A stretch of 64,000 nucleotides of DNA from Amoebidium appalachense (GCA_963693365.1 CAVNZM010000007.1:5332001-5396000), one strand, 5' to 3'; positions 37,439 to 53,758 are shown, numbered from the stretch's first letter. The notes: generated by a model not told the origin, from the sequence alone. Program-made: numbers and translations.

Positions 37439-38254
37439 GGGGGTTGGCAGACAACATCAGTATACTAGCACCGTCCACAGCGAAGTGCAACTGCGCGCAT
37501 TACAGCGCGTGTGAGTTGCTCCTAGACCCAGTCCCGGCCACTCTTTCAGATTCTCCGACTTGCTCAGTGACTCACATGAACAGGAGGATTATTTGCACTT
37601 TCATCGGGAAATTAAATAAACTCCAAAACCTTCGTTTTATGCAGATTATGAGAAGCCTCTGAAAATTTTATTAGACCCCGGATGTTCATATTTATGTTGT
37701 GCACACAGAAGTTACAAGGCCTCCGGGGTCGGACCTTTCCAAAACCAGCCGGGCTCTCCCCCCCCCCCCCCCCCCCTCCCCCCTCCCCCCCCCTCCCCCC
37801 CTCCCCCTCTCCCCCCATCCTCCAATCCTCCCCTCTTTTTTAGTTCTAGCTAGAGCTCGAGCCCGTCAGCCTCGGTAGGCTCTGTGATTTTTGGGATTTA
37901 GATACTCCCTTTGTCTATTAGAGTCACAGTGACATCATCGTGCCTCATTTAAGTCCATCCGTTAGGTATGGATTTATTATTAGTAGTAGTATTACACATA
38001 ATGATTAATATTGTTGTTATTATGATTTGCTTTAAAGATTGCAAGGGTTGATACATACACAGACTGAGTGCAGCAAGAACGGCATGGGCTATTTGTTCAA
38101 CAGCCTCCCGTTCACCTACGTCACGTTTATACTATTGCGTTGGTGCGGCATGCGAGAACCTGAAACGCCTAACAAGCAACTAAGGTGATAAATATACTCA
38201 AAACAAATTCACAGTAGCCTTGTTCGCTCCCTTATATATGTATGTGAATTGCAG

Positions 38255-38809
38255 CTATGCAAACAGTGCCTCTGTGACGTCATTGTAGTAGGGGCCAGTG
38301 TGGAAGGCCATGGGGATGGCCACGCGTGTTGCCGTGGGGTCGTCCATTGCGAGGTCGACCATCTGCAGGTTGCGCACGGCTGGCGTGGAGAAGTACAGCC
38401 GCCGGGCGCTGTGGTCACGCACAACGGTCCACGCCGTGGTCCAGTCGTCGGCGCCCTTGGCCAGCGACACGCGCCCAATCATAGCCGTGGCCGCGCTCAC
38501 GTGGTCCACGGCCGGGTCGCTGCACACGTACGACTGCAGTTGGGGCCCCAGGGCCCCGGCCCAGGCCCCCCCGCTGCGCACGGCATTCTCCTGCAGCATG
38601 GCCATCTGCACCAGCCGGTCCTCGGGCGTGGTGCTGCCGGCGCCGTGCATGGCCACCTCGAGCGTGGCGTTGGACACCACCGCCACGTCCTCATAGTCGG
38701 TGCCGTTGAGCCGTGCCCGCAGTTCGGCCAGCATGACCTCCCACGTGGGGTCGTTGGTCATGGTCATGACGTTTCGGCTGTCGTACATGCACACCCGCGC
38801 CCCGGCCTC
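38255..38809 (-). pseudogene. Choloylglycine hydrolase / penicillin V acylase-like (CBAH, Ntn hydrolase) fragment, C-terminal part
   Basis: The family cleaves linear amide bonds using an N-terminal Cys nucleophile. Recognisable parts are VMTMTNDPTW (the family's conserved TN-P segment with the catalytic Asn), TPEDRLVQMAMLQ (equivalent of the SSxSRFxR region) and DDWTTAWTVVRDHSARRLYF followed by VDL (the usual C-terminal WTVVxD...YF...xDL block). It ends ALFA then TAG at 38255. The N-terminal half, including the nucleophile Cys, is missing: just upstream, sequence from about 38817 is an inverted copy of this same fragment. GC content and codon use look higher than in neighbouring DNA. Either an exon lies elsewhere, which I could not find, or this is a truncated gene or assembly junction. 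Family call by motif only. Confidence 0.6.
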
Positions 38810-38816
38810 ATGGGCC

Positions 38817-39187
38817 CACGCCCGAGGACCGGCTGGTGCAGATGGCCATGCTGCAGGAGAGTGCCGTGCGCAGCGGGGGGGCCTAGGCCGGGGCCCTGGG
38901 GCCCCACCTGCCGTCGCACGTGTGCAGCGACCCGGCCGCGGCCACGGCCATGATTGGGCGTGTGTCGCTGGCCAAGGGCGCCGACGACTGGACCACGGCC
39001 TGGACCGTTGTGCGCGACCACAGCGACCGGCGGCTGTACTTCTCCACGCCGGTCGTGCGCAACCTGCAGATGATCGACCTCACAAAGCTGCGCCTGGACG
39101 ACCCCACGGCCCCACGCGTGGCCATCCCCATGGCCTTCCACACCGGCCCCTACTACGATGACGTCACAGGAAATGTTGGCATAGCTT
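38817..39187 (+). pseudogene. Inverted second copy of the CBAH-like fragment, with in-frame stop
   Basis: Reads TPEDRLVQMAMLQESAVRSG, then a TAG at 38884 where the other copy has TGG (Trp). It continues through TTAWTVVRDHSDRRLYF to GPYYDDVTG. A small deletion (about four or five codons, around VDHVS) and a two-base change near the end separate it from the minus-strand copy. It starts in mid-gene at the palindrome junction, so it lacks any start. Almost certainly non-functional as written. Confidence 0.65.
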
Positions 39188-43003
<3,816 letters not shown>

Positions 43004-44535
43004 CTACTCGCGGTTCAGCCGATAGCTGTACGTGTAGGGGGGAGCCACGACGCTCTTTGAGTAGACGGTGTGTGTGCACGTGGACCGCTGCCGCACGGCC
43101 GCCCACATTTTCATGTTCTCTCTCGGCACCTGCACGGTCAGCACATACTGCCCGCTGGTCGTGTCGCCCACAGCCTCGCACACAGACTCTGCCCTCTGCG
43201 CCTTCTCGTCCGTCCACCCGAGGCACACAAACGTCTCCACAGAGGTGATGGGGTTGTCTTCGTTCTTGGTGTCGGGCTTGAGGTCCCACGTGATGGCCGC
43301 CGCAGTGGCCAAGGAGTTGCCCTCAAAGTAGGAGGTGGTGATGTTTAAAAGCTTCACGTTGTAGATTCGGTCGGTGTAGTTGTCCCACTTGCACCCAAAG
43401 TTGTCGGATTCGTCAGAGCTGCTTGCATCACTCGCCTCGTTCTTCTTCAGCTGGGTGAACGCGGTACGACCACCACACGAAGTCTAATATGCCATGCTCA
43501 CTGACTCGACAACTCCCTCCTCGGGGGTAAACCCCAGGTCGCCGCGTGTGCCGTCCGTGTGCACACACCGTGTTTCCTTAATGCCGCTGTGCTTCTTAAG
43601 GTCCACACACGTCCAGGCGGTCAGACGGCCGGCCACCTCCTGTTTTTGCATGTCGTCCTGCGCGTCGATTCTAATCTCGGTGACGGAGGCACCGGGGATT
43701 TTATTGTTGCCTTCGCTAAGGAGCGGGAAGGGCTTGTTGGCGTCAAACGTTTTGGCGAAGTATTGGAGCTTTGACGAGGGGGCCTTTGGTGGCTTGCAGA
43801 AAACGAGGGGATCTTTGAACTTTGCAAGGTCCTCGTTGCCGTGCTCTATGGGGATGCCCCCGGTGGCCATTGCGATTTTTTCGGTGCCGTTACGGAGCTT
43901 GCACGGAATGACCACCCCGTCAACGGGCACAATCTCACCGTTTATGGCGCCAGGGAGACGCCCGTGGGACAGGTACGCGGGAGAAGGACACGCGGCGTTC
44001 CTTGCGAAGTGACGTACATTCACACCATAGCCCACGGTGGTGTACAGGGTGAGTGCCTCGGGATATCCAACAATGGACGTGCCACCGGTCCTCTCGTCGG
44101 GGTCGTATGTGATCACGTGCATCATCATGACGTCACGCATCATGTTCGGGTTCTTTTGCAAAAGGTCCCAGGCGTAGTGGGGCACCTGGTCAAACGCATC
44201 GTTGGTTGGTGCGTACATGCGCAGAAGTTTCCAAACTCGACAAGGAACGTATCGTTTGTTGTCAGGTTCTTGTACACGCCGGTGGACTTGACTAGGCCGA
44301 AGAAGGTGGAAAACTCGGGGCGGGACTGAAGCTGTTCCCAGAGATCCTGGAATCCGTCCTTCTTTGACACAGAGCAGACCTTTGCATAGTTTGCACCGGC
44401 GTATTTATCGCAGTTGTCGTCGCAGGTGATGGCACTGGGGCAGTCGAGCGGGTAGCTGTATCCGCGCTGTGTAGGCAGAGCGGCCTGGCCGGCTGTCACC
44501 AGGGTGGTGATGCGTGCAACGGCGGCGGCTGCCAT
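43004..44535 (-). CDS. Fasciclin (FAS1) domain secreted protein; reading frame broken as written
   Basis: FAS1 domains mediate cell adhesion and matrix contact outside the cell. The ATG at 44535 starts MAAAAVARITTLVTAG, a weak signal-peptide-like start. A Cys-containing stretch follows, then the FAS1 H1 region (STFFGLVKSTGVYKNL, YAPTNDAFDQVP) and an H2-like LYTTVGYGVNV. The last part has Trp/Cys-containing repeats (TAWTCVDLKK, ETFVCLGWTD) and ends YRLNRE then TAG. Two breaks: around 44213-44232 the frame changes by one base between LVEFGNF and MYAPTND, not in a homopolymer. A TAG at 43484-43486 interrupts the frame. The TAG could be removed by a 51-base intron beginning GTGAGC and ending CACCCAG in the same place. 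So either a pseudogene or sequence error plus a mini-intron. A TATA box lies 62 bases upstream. Confidence 0.78.
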
Positions 44536-44596
44536 TCTTTCTTCAAAGTCTTTTGAGGGTTGCACTGACTTCTGATGTTTTGGGCGATCAGCGACG

Positions 44597-44606
44597 GTTT
44601 TATATA
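44597..44606 (-). promoter_or_regulatory. TATA box of the fasciclin-domain gene
   Basis: TTATATAAAA on the minus strand. The ATG at 44535 lies about 62 bases downstream, which leaves room for a short leader and rules against any start near 44565. A CCAAT motif (ATTGG on plus, about 44644) lies about 40 bases further upstream. Confidence 0.6.
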
Positions 44607-44607
44607 A

Positions 44608-45462
44608 CTGGTTTCCCGGATCTGGTCAGATGACGGGCATTGCTGATTGGATGTATTGGAATTCCGTTACAAGCCACTCTAGATCAGGACGCCCATAACA
44701 AGGTTGATGCGGTCGATGGTTTCCTGGTCACATATTCAATAAACATGCAAATATTTAGACATATATATTTTATAGCACCATATTCTTCGACTCGTGCAAC
44801 TGGCGGCAGTGGCGCGTACGAAGCTGGGAAGTTAGAAACAGAATGTTGGGTGTGGGGGGACTATGGAATGCCGAGAATCTAAACAGGCTGAGTTCACGCG
44901 TTATGATCGGTGCTTTCTCCCCATTGGACGACAAAGATCTATGATGACGTCAAACACACGTGTCCGTAGTGTACACTCCGTGCATTTGTGCGCACGTGCA
45001 GCTCATAGCCGCCGGGATCCGAAATGCCGAATGCCCGAAATTTTGAAGGTTTTTGCAATTCATATGTACCGTGAAACACTGGTACATATATGCCACAGTA
45101 TGCATATGTGCTGATGGTGCTTTAGATACACGCATGTGGCCTGTATTATTATTAGTCAATCACAGAACTTTTCACATTTTCTATCTATCGATTTGGCCAA
45201 GTTTGGCCATCATTTGGGCATTGAGTGATATGTGTAATTCGACTCGGCGACCAGTAACTGTGTTGTGCGTCGATATAATAAAAAAACACTGTTACAAATG
45301 ATCATAAATGCTTCTAGAATAAATATGCACCGAATATGCTTTTGGTCCCTTTTCAGGTTTTTACCGTTTTGGTCATGTGACCACATGTACATGATCCGTC
45401 TGTCCAAGCTTGGTGGGTATGCGCAAGAGAAAAAGGTAGAGCTAGGTGCCCGCCCGTCCCCC

Positions 45463-45497
<35 letters not shown>

Positions 45498-45498
45498 C

Positions 45499-45539
<41 letters not shown>

Positions 45540-45691
45540 CCTTCCCCCCACCAACCCATACCTACCAACGCCCCACCCCCCACCCCCCAGGTGGCACCGT
45601 CGCAACCACCACCATCACTATCAATTCCGTACTATCTAGTAGTATTCAAGGCAGTACCACCGGACCTCTGTGGCACTACCACCGTGACCAC

Positions 45692-45726
<35 letters not shown>

Positions 45727-45783
45727 CGCACACACACACACACACACACATACACACAAACACACACACACACACACACACAT

Positions 45784-45834
<51 letters not shown>

Positions 45835-46773
45835 CCAGTGAGGCACACGCGCAAACACACACACACAGTATTACACCGCACACATACAGTGGCACACGCA
45901 CACGCGCGCACACACAGTAACCGTTGCACATAAGCACACCCGTGCACATGTACACACACACACACACACACACCGTTAGAGAGCTCTAGAGAGAGAGGTA
46001 CGGCCACACACACACACCTACACCAACAAACACACCACCCACCACTCGCACATAATAATAGTAGGCATTTTCTGGACCTCCAGAAAGAACCAAAATCAAG
46101 GCCAAGAAAATGATCAGGAGACCAGGATCATCATCATCAACGAATCTTAATGTCTTTCTTTGATTTGTTGTAGAGTTTTCAGTACTATACATGCACAAGT
46201 CTCAGTCTGACCTTTACATCATATCCTGGAGTCGACATAGGCCACTTAGGCGGTAAGCTCAATCGGTGCTAATCGGATCTTCACTATGATCGGCACTTTC
46301 ATCCAATCAGATATCACTCAACCTATTTTAGGACCAGACCCCCCCGCCTCTTCACTACAAAATCCAACCAAATAATATGTGTGCGAATGTTCACATACAC
46401 ACATACATGCACACATGCACACACACGCACATACACACAAATATGTACATCACTCGTATATCACAGTACCTCCTAGATACAGCTATATAAAACAAATCCA
46501 GGCCCTACTTAGCGATATTATCGAACCAAACATTGTACCTCAACTCAAAGGTTTGCGCTGGTCGTCAGATAACCTATGTTAAGTGCTCGATTGTGATGCT
46601 CTAAAAAGCAAACCACGTGCACATACACTCTAACCCTTGCACATGTATTTTACGTCGCATGGGTCGGTCCCGTATGGATGCAAGCCCAATCATTTTGTGT
46701 GTTGGTGTTGTGTTGTTGTGTGTGTGTGTGTGTGTGCGTGTGTGTGTGTGTGCGTGTGCGTGTGCGTGTGCGT

Positions 46774-46809
<36 letters not shown>

Positions 46810-47366
46810 TTGAGTGTGAAAGTGTGGGACAATCATCGTGTGTATTACATTCGTGTCTCGTGTCCCCCCCCCCCCCCCAAAAAAAAAAAAAAAAAAAATC
46901 CGTCACCCACCCACACACCCACAACCAAAAAAAAAAAAAAAAAAAAGGCGAACGTCGAGCCGTCACCACCCGTTCGTGATGAATGCAAAGAAAACCATAA
47001 AAAGGAATTGAAGAACGCTAGGTTCCTCACCTTAGAACAAAGCAGACCGAGGGAATAAAGGCACAGGGGACATATATACAGTGACGTCATCAACTTGACT
47101 TTTTTGCCTAACTCCCCTCTGGTCAGCGCCGGCACCGGCAGCAAGACTCCTTCCATCGCTTTCCGCCACTCAGGCCTTAATTGCCGCCAATTTCTCATCG
47201 TCACATCATATAAGGAATCAAATTCATCGCCGAATATAAATCTTTTAACAGACCAATCATGCCGCGCACACATACATTTTAACATTTATAAAGTTCGGTA
47301 CTTGCTTTATCCTTGATCTGGGGCATACTCTTACGAAATTGCAGGTTTTTCGTGCGGAGGTTTCTT
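44608..47366. other. Intergenic region upstream of the fasciclin gene and downstream of the deacetylase
   Basis: No exon I can support. It includes C-rich blocks (45460-45590), CA-rich blocks (45690-45980), GT/GTGC-type repeats (46715-46810) and a C-then-A composite (46863-46898). A CRE-like TGACGTCA at 47081-47088 beside TATATA (about 47074) may be a promoter, but no gene is evident. The deacetylase 3' untranslated region should occupy its right edge. Confidence 0.45.
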
Positions 47367-47811
47367 TCAATGGTGTTGCTGGTGCCGATTCGTCGCAAAC
47401 GCCAACAGCAAATCGGCGTCGTTCCGATCGCTTTCCGATTGCTCCCGATTACCCAACGATCCGCTCCCACCCGCACCAATGCCCATCCTCGCATCCCCAT
47501 AATACACCTGTTGCTGATGTTGTTGTTGTGTTTGCATTTGTCCGTGTGCGTGTGCATATTGAGGGGCGGGTGTGTTTGGGACATAATAGCCGGCGGGGGG
47601 CGGAGGTCCAGAATACGATAACTGACCCGATCCGGGTGATGAAAGCATGCGGGGGGTGGCCATAGAGAGGAGGGCGAGAACTTCGGCCGTTTCCGTGACC
47701 GTTGATTCGCCCCCCCTCTCCCTCTCTTCGGCCTGGGCGACGCTCAGTTGCGCAAACGGCGCAGATTGGTTGAGAGCGGGCCAACGGGGGGGAGTGTACC
47801 TCAATGACCCG

Positions 47812-47859
<48 letters not shown>

Positions 47860-49513
47860 GGGGGGGGGGGGGGGAGGGGAGAGGGGGAGGGGGAGTGAGT
47901 GTGAGTGTGAGTGTATGGGTGGGTGTGTGCGTGTGCGCGTGCTTGTGCGTGTGTGTGTGCATGTGCGTGTGTGTGCACGTGTGTGTTTGCGTTCTGGGAC
48001 CACATTGTCAAGGTAAGCGTGGAAATGAGCACAGTAAGTGTACATACACAACACAATACGAGACTCGTGAAGAGCGAATCAAGGTTAAAGGGTTACGACG
48101 GGGACGGGGGGTTAATAATGTGCTATAGAGGGCGAAGCACATTTTCATGATGGTCAAAACAATGTAGAACGCAAACCCACACATGGGGGAAGTTGAGAGT
48201 GGGGAAAGAGGGAGTGTGGCAGCAATTGGGGAGGAAAAATCCACGGGGGGAATTGGGTGTGGGTGGGCGGAGGGGGGGGGGGGGGGGGTAGAACGAGAGG
48301 GGGGGGGGGGGGGGGGGGGAAGGGAAATACCTGGAGGGTCTGTACGGCCAGTAGGGACGGTGGTGTTTGGCGTGTGTGGCCGGGGAGGGGTGGAAGGGCA
48401 GAGCCGAGGAGTGTGCGCATACAGCAGGACACACACGAAGAGAGGACAGAGCCGTTGCTGCCCCCCTCGAGACAGAACACGACACGGCCGTGGCACACAC
48501 TCATGAGGAGGTGAGTCATGTAGGCGTAACCTGCAGAATGTGTGTACATGTGTGCGTGGGTGTGCATGTACGTGTGTGTGTGGGGGGGGGTGGGGGGAGG
48601 GAAAGGAGGGAAAGGGGGGAGGGGGTGTACATGTGTGAGTGTGTTTCAAGGATGCCCGGGGGGGGGGGGGGGGGGGGGAGGGGGTGCAGAAGGGGCGGGG
48701 GGGTTAGCATGTGTTGAAGATTTCGAAGGGGGTGGGGAGTTAGGACAGAGGGGAGGGGAGGGGGAGGGAGCAGGGGGGGAGGGAGGTTGAGAGGTCCATT
48801 ACAGGAGGTCAGGAAGGAAAAATAGCATCGGGCGGGTGGCACCGAAAGACGGGGGGGGGGGGGGGGGGGGGGGGGGAGGGGGGGAGGAGCAGGTATGTAT
48901 GTAGGAAACGGGAAATGATACGTGGCGCATGTCTCTGATGAATACAGTCACCCACGTAAGAATAACGATGAATACAGTCACCCACTTAAGAATAACGATG
49001 AATACAGTCACCCGCTTAAGAATAACGATGAATACAGTCACCCACTTAAGAATAACGATGAATACAGTCACCCACTTAAGAATAACAAGAGCAACCACAA
49101 CAACCACATGAACAACAACATTACTGAAATAACCATACCAATGACAACGACAACAGAAAACAACAAGTGTTCACTCTTATCACTATAGAATAATGACAAC
49201 AATAACCATAACAACAATCAAAAACACTTCTCATTTTTCGTAATTTTACCTTCAGGGGAAACGGTAAAACCCTCATTGTCCCCCTCTGCAGCGTTGAATC
49301 CCGCAGACACGAGCACGACCGTGGGAGCAAAGGAGGCCACCACTGGGAGAACTACTGTGCGCATGGCTGCTAGGTACTCGGCATCACCAAACACCTGGTT
49401 GTCTGGGTGTGTACGTGTGTGTACGTGTGTGTGTGCGTACGTGTGTTTGTGGGGTTGGGGAGGGGAGGGGGGGGAGGGGGTTAGAATGTGTTATAGAGAA
49501 CGAATGGGCGGGC

Positions 49514-49565
<52 letters not shown>

Positions 49566-50869
49566 TGGGGGGGGGGGGGGGGGGGGGTAAGTTGGTACTA
49601 CAGAACCAACGGCGAAGATACATGGCCGAAAAGGATACGTGCATTGACTTGTGACCGGGATCTTTTTTTCTTTTTCGTTTTAGTTTTCGTTTTCTTTCCT
49701 ATATTTTTTTCCCGGGGTTGGGGGAGGGGCTGTTTCCCCCCCCCCCCCCCCCCCCCCCCTCATTTACACACAGAAATTCACATCCACCCACCCACACATT
49801 GCACAAACACACAATCGACCAACACACAACCACAACACACACACACACGCACACGCACACGCACACGCACACGCACACGCACACACACACACACACATAC
49901 ACACACAAACACCCACACCCACCCACACACACAGAGACACCAAAACGGAGGTAGGAAGGGAAAAAACAAACAAAACAAAAAAAACACACACACACACAAA
50001 AAAAGAGAGAGAGAAAGGGGAAAACAACAGAAAGAAAAACACTTCAACATACCGGTATCCCAAGGAATGTTGATGGTGTAGCCTGTCCCCTCCCCTGCCC
50101 CGACCTCCAACAACCCCCCAGAGTGCGGGTATTGGCTGCCGCCGTCATACCGATGCATCGAGATATACAGAACTGATAATCGGATATCCGTAGTTAGATA
50201 TACAACACTTGAACAACAAGAGACACGATGTATACAAAATGATAGTCGAATTTTCGTGGTAAGATGTATGTATAACACAGCGCCATTTGCATAATAAGAG
50301 AACGGGAATATACCGAATCAAACACCCATCTTTAAACATAGACATCATGCAACTAACTTGCAGACCCCAAATGAACAGAGCTGCCTTAAACCAACCACCG
50401 CATCTCCCATTTTAGACAAAATCGAGGCTGATCCGATCGAGGATCCCAAATTGCCCTGGCGCCGCCTAAGAAATTATTGAACTTATCAAGCAATTGAGGG
50501 AGTGACGTCACTGTGGAAAAAGTGTGCCCAGAATGACGTCACTCCCTCTATCGCTTGTCAAGTTCGATAATTTCTAAGGCGGCGCCAGGGAGATTTGGAA
50601 TCCTCGATCGGATCAACCTGGATTCTTTCTAAAATGAGAGATGCGGTGGTTGGTTTAAGTTGTGATGTGATATCATGATACGTAGACACACTTAACGGCA
50701 CGAAGGAGCATACCAGAATGTGTGTTTATAAACAGGGGCCCCATAGCATCAGTGTTTGCCAACTTCACCTTTCACCATTTAATGTCTTGTTGCTAAGTCT
50801 TGTGCTAACAAACAAATTGTTCTTTCAACCTGGCACGTGAAGTCCCTCCCCCCCCCCCCCCCCCCTCCT

Positions 50870-50955
<86 letters not shown>

Positions 50956-52637
50956 CCCCCCCCCCCCCCCCCCCTCACACACGGCGCGCGCGCACACACG
51001 TATGCTTGCATACACACACACACACACACCGTGCGTGGGCGTGAGCGCACAAATGGGCACACGCACACACACGCGCACGCACACACATGCACGCACACAC
51101 ACGCACACGCACACACACCCACACAAATGCACGCACACGCACACGCACACACAAACACACACACACGCACACGCACGCACACACACAAACACACGCACAC
51201 ACACCTGATGTGTCTTCGTAGAATATCGACTGTGTGCCCTTGCCGTGGCATGCATCCTGCATAGCAGTTGGCTTAGTAAATTGTTCATTCATACTCATTC
51301 TCCCAATCCCTTGTAGCAAAAAGCACAAACCCACCCTCGCTGTCTTGTCCATCCCTTACACCCCCCCCCCCCCCCCCCCCCCCCCCCCTCTCTTCCCCCT
51401 CCCAACACAAAAATGAAAAATAGGAAAAAGTCCCACACAAAAGCAGAGGTGCGCCCGCACACACATGCAAGCACACACAGTGACACACGGCACGCCTAGG
51501 CTAAAACCTACACGTTCAGCACCCACCCACACCTTTCTGCACCCCCTCCCCTATGCACCAGACTCGGACATCCGGGGAGAAGGGTGTGCACGTGTAATTT
51601 TCAAAGTGAGTGGGCATGTGTGAGTGCCCGATTTTGCAAACATGCATGTGCATGCCCATGTTTTTAAATTAGGAGGCTGGGGAGAGGGGGAGGCTGGGGA
51701 GAGCGGGGAGGGGGGGGGGGGGGGGGGGGGTTTGGAAGGGAATGTGGTCCGCAGCATGAACGCACAGATCCACAATAGTATAGCTTCATGCGGTTAAGGA
51801 TATGGAGAAGAAAACACACACACAGTAATGTATCTGACATGGGAAGGAGAGGGCTTTTTTCTTTTCTTCCTTCTTCTCTTCCTTCCTGCTTCTTCTTTCT
51901 TTTCTGTTTTTCTTTTTTTTTTTCCTGCTTTGGGAACAGGGGGTGTGCGCAAGGGGAGGGGGGGAGGGGGGGAAGGGGAGGGGGGGGGGGGGGGAGAGAG
52001 AGAGAGAGGGGAGGGGGGAGGGAGGGAGGGAGGGAGAGGGGGGGGGGGGGGGGGGGGGATCACAAACCCAGTCTATGATGGCTATCCTGTCCACCTTGTG
52101 TTGGTCCCGTAGCACCCGGGCAGCTATTGCAACATTGTTGAGGTAGCATCCACCCCTAATAAGGTTATTTTGTGCAGTGTCAGATTGGTGGGCCGTCATG
52201 CAATGTTCCCTAAATAGGCAATTCTGCTTGGTGTCGGATTGGTCGGCTGTCGTGCGCACATGCGTTAACACGGAGAGACGGTGCATAACTGGAAGTAAAT
52301 AGATAATAATGTGTGACACAAGATAGAAGTGTTACGGTGCATGTCGAGTTTCTTTGATGATTGATTGGTCCCTTATCATGGCTGGCAGGCTCATGAAGTT
52401 GCAACACAGGCTGCCACAGAGCTGCTATTGATTGGCCTATTGTCACGGCTTGCATGTGAATAAAAAGCCTCGATTGGTCTAATGTCATGGACTGTGTGCA
52501 CATCAAGGAACCTGATTGGTCAAGCATCACGGCATGCACGTGCATGGAGGTGCTTAGTTGATCTACAACAAGGGGTGGTGTGCAAAGCATACTCTCTTCC
52601 ACAGGGGAGGAGGGGAGAAGGGGAGAGGTATGTGTGT

Positions 52638-52668
<31 letters not shown>

Positions 52669-52755
52669 GGGAAGAGGGAGATAGAGAGAGATATTTAGAG
52701 AGATACTTGAAGAGAGGGAGAGACAGATAGGGAGAGGGGGAGAGAGAGGGAGAGA

Positions 52756-52830
<75 letters not shown>

Positions 52831-53306
52831 GAGAGACAGACATACAGACAGAGAGAGTGACCGTTCGGAAGACAGACATGGAAGAAGACATCGTTAGACC
52901 TACAGAAAGACAAACACACACACAGACATTCACAAAGACAGGCAGAGAGAGGCAGGCAGAGACAGACAGAGGGACAAAACGTACCCCGGGCCATCCCTAC
53001 TAGCCTGCATGCCCGGTGGCCTGACCAGAGCCAGTGCATTTCTCAGCTCCCCGCTGGCCACGGCACATGCGGCATCCACGGCACAGCCACACGCCATAAT
53101 GCTGGCGGTCATGCTAGAGGCACCCCCCCAGTACGTGTCTGCACTAAGTCCTTGGCCTCCACACTGGTGTACACGTGTATGTGGAGGGGGTAAGTGGAAG
53201 GGGTAAGGATGCGTAGGTAAGAGCATGGGTGAGTGAGTGAGTGAGTGTGTGTGTACGTGTGTGTGTGTGTGTGGTGGTGGGTGGGTGGGGGAGGGAGGGA
53301 AGGGTT

Positions 53307-53340
<34 letters not shown>

Positions 53341-53440
53341 GGGGTGGGGTTGGGGTTGGGTGGGGTGGGGTGGGGAGGGAGGCGAGGGGGAGTATGTGGG
53401 TAGGTAGGGTGGTAGGGTGGTAGGGTGTCTGGGTGGTCTG

Positions 53441-53524
<84 letters not shown>

Positions 53525-53758
53525 GGTGTGTGTGTATGTGGTTGTGTGTGTGCGTAAGTGGGAAAGCAATTGTGGTATAATGTTACTTTAACTCTTCATT
53601 AGTTGTATGTATTATGTTGTGTGTGTTGTGTCTTTTGCGTGTGTCCCAATGTGTTTTATGTATGTGTATGTGTGCACGCACACACGTCCATAAGTCCACA
53701 TGCGTACGCGCGCTTGCCCCTGTGTGCGCTTATGGAAGTATGTATATACATATATACG

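Larger units (their letters stand above)
35410..38251. other. Intergenic region with poly-C/poly-G tracts and a GTGC array
   Basis: No exon I can support. It contains G runs (35450-35500, 35669-35697), a duplicated palindromic unit (35739-35803), C runs (36105-36440), a C-then-A composite (36627-36704), a GT/GTGC-rich tract (36870-37320), a G run (37422-37443) and a C/T tract (37758-37815). Confidence 0.5.
38252..39187. repeat. Large inverted repeat (arms 38252-38630 and 38817-39187)
   Basis: The two CBAH-like fragments form head-to-head arms of about 375 bases around a spacer of about 186 bases. The arms are highly similar but not identical, so this is not a simple collapsed read artefact. 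Confidence 0.8.

Noticed and set aside
38884-38886. Reassigned TAG codon (sense TAG), suggested by in-frame TAGs here and at 43484
   Set aside because: TAG is the natural terminator of the G-alpha gene and of the minus-strand CBAH-like and fasciclin frames, and no conserved family residue is encoded by TAG in intact genes.
47095-47285. Open minus-strand frame (GDEFDSLYDVTMRNW...) downstream of the deacetylase
   Set aside because: No family recognised and no splice-compatible neighbours. The CRE/TATA pair lies at its downstream edge, not before it.
48937-49086. CRISPR array
   Set aside because: The 30-base units are contiguous, without unique spacers, and the DNA is eukaryotic.
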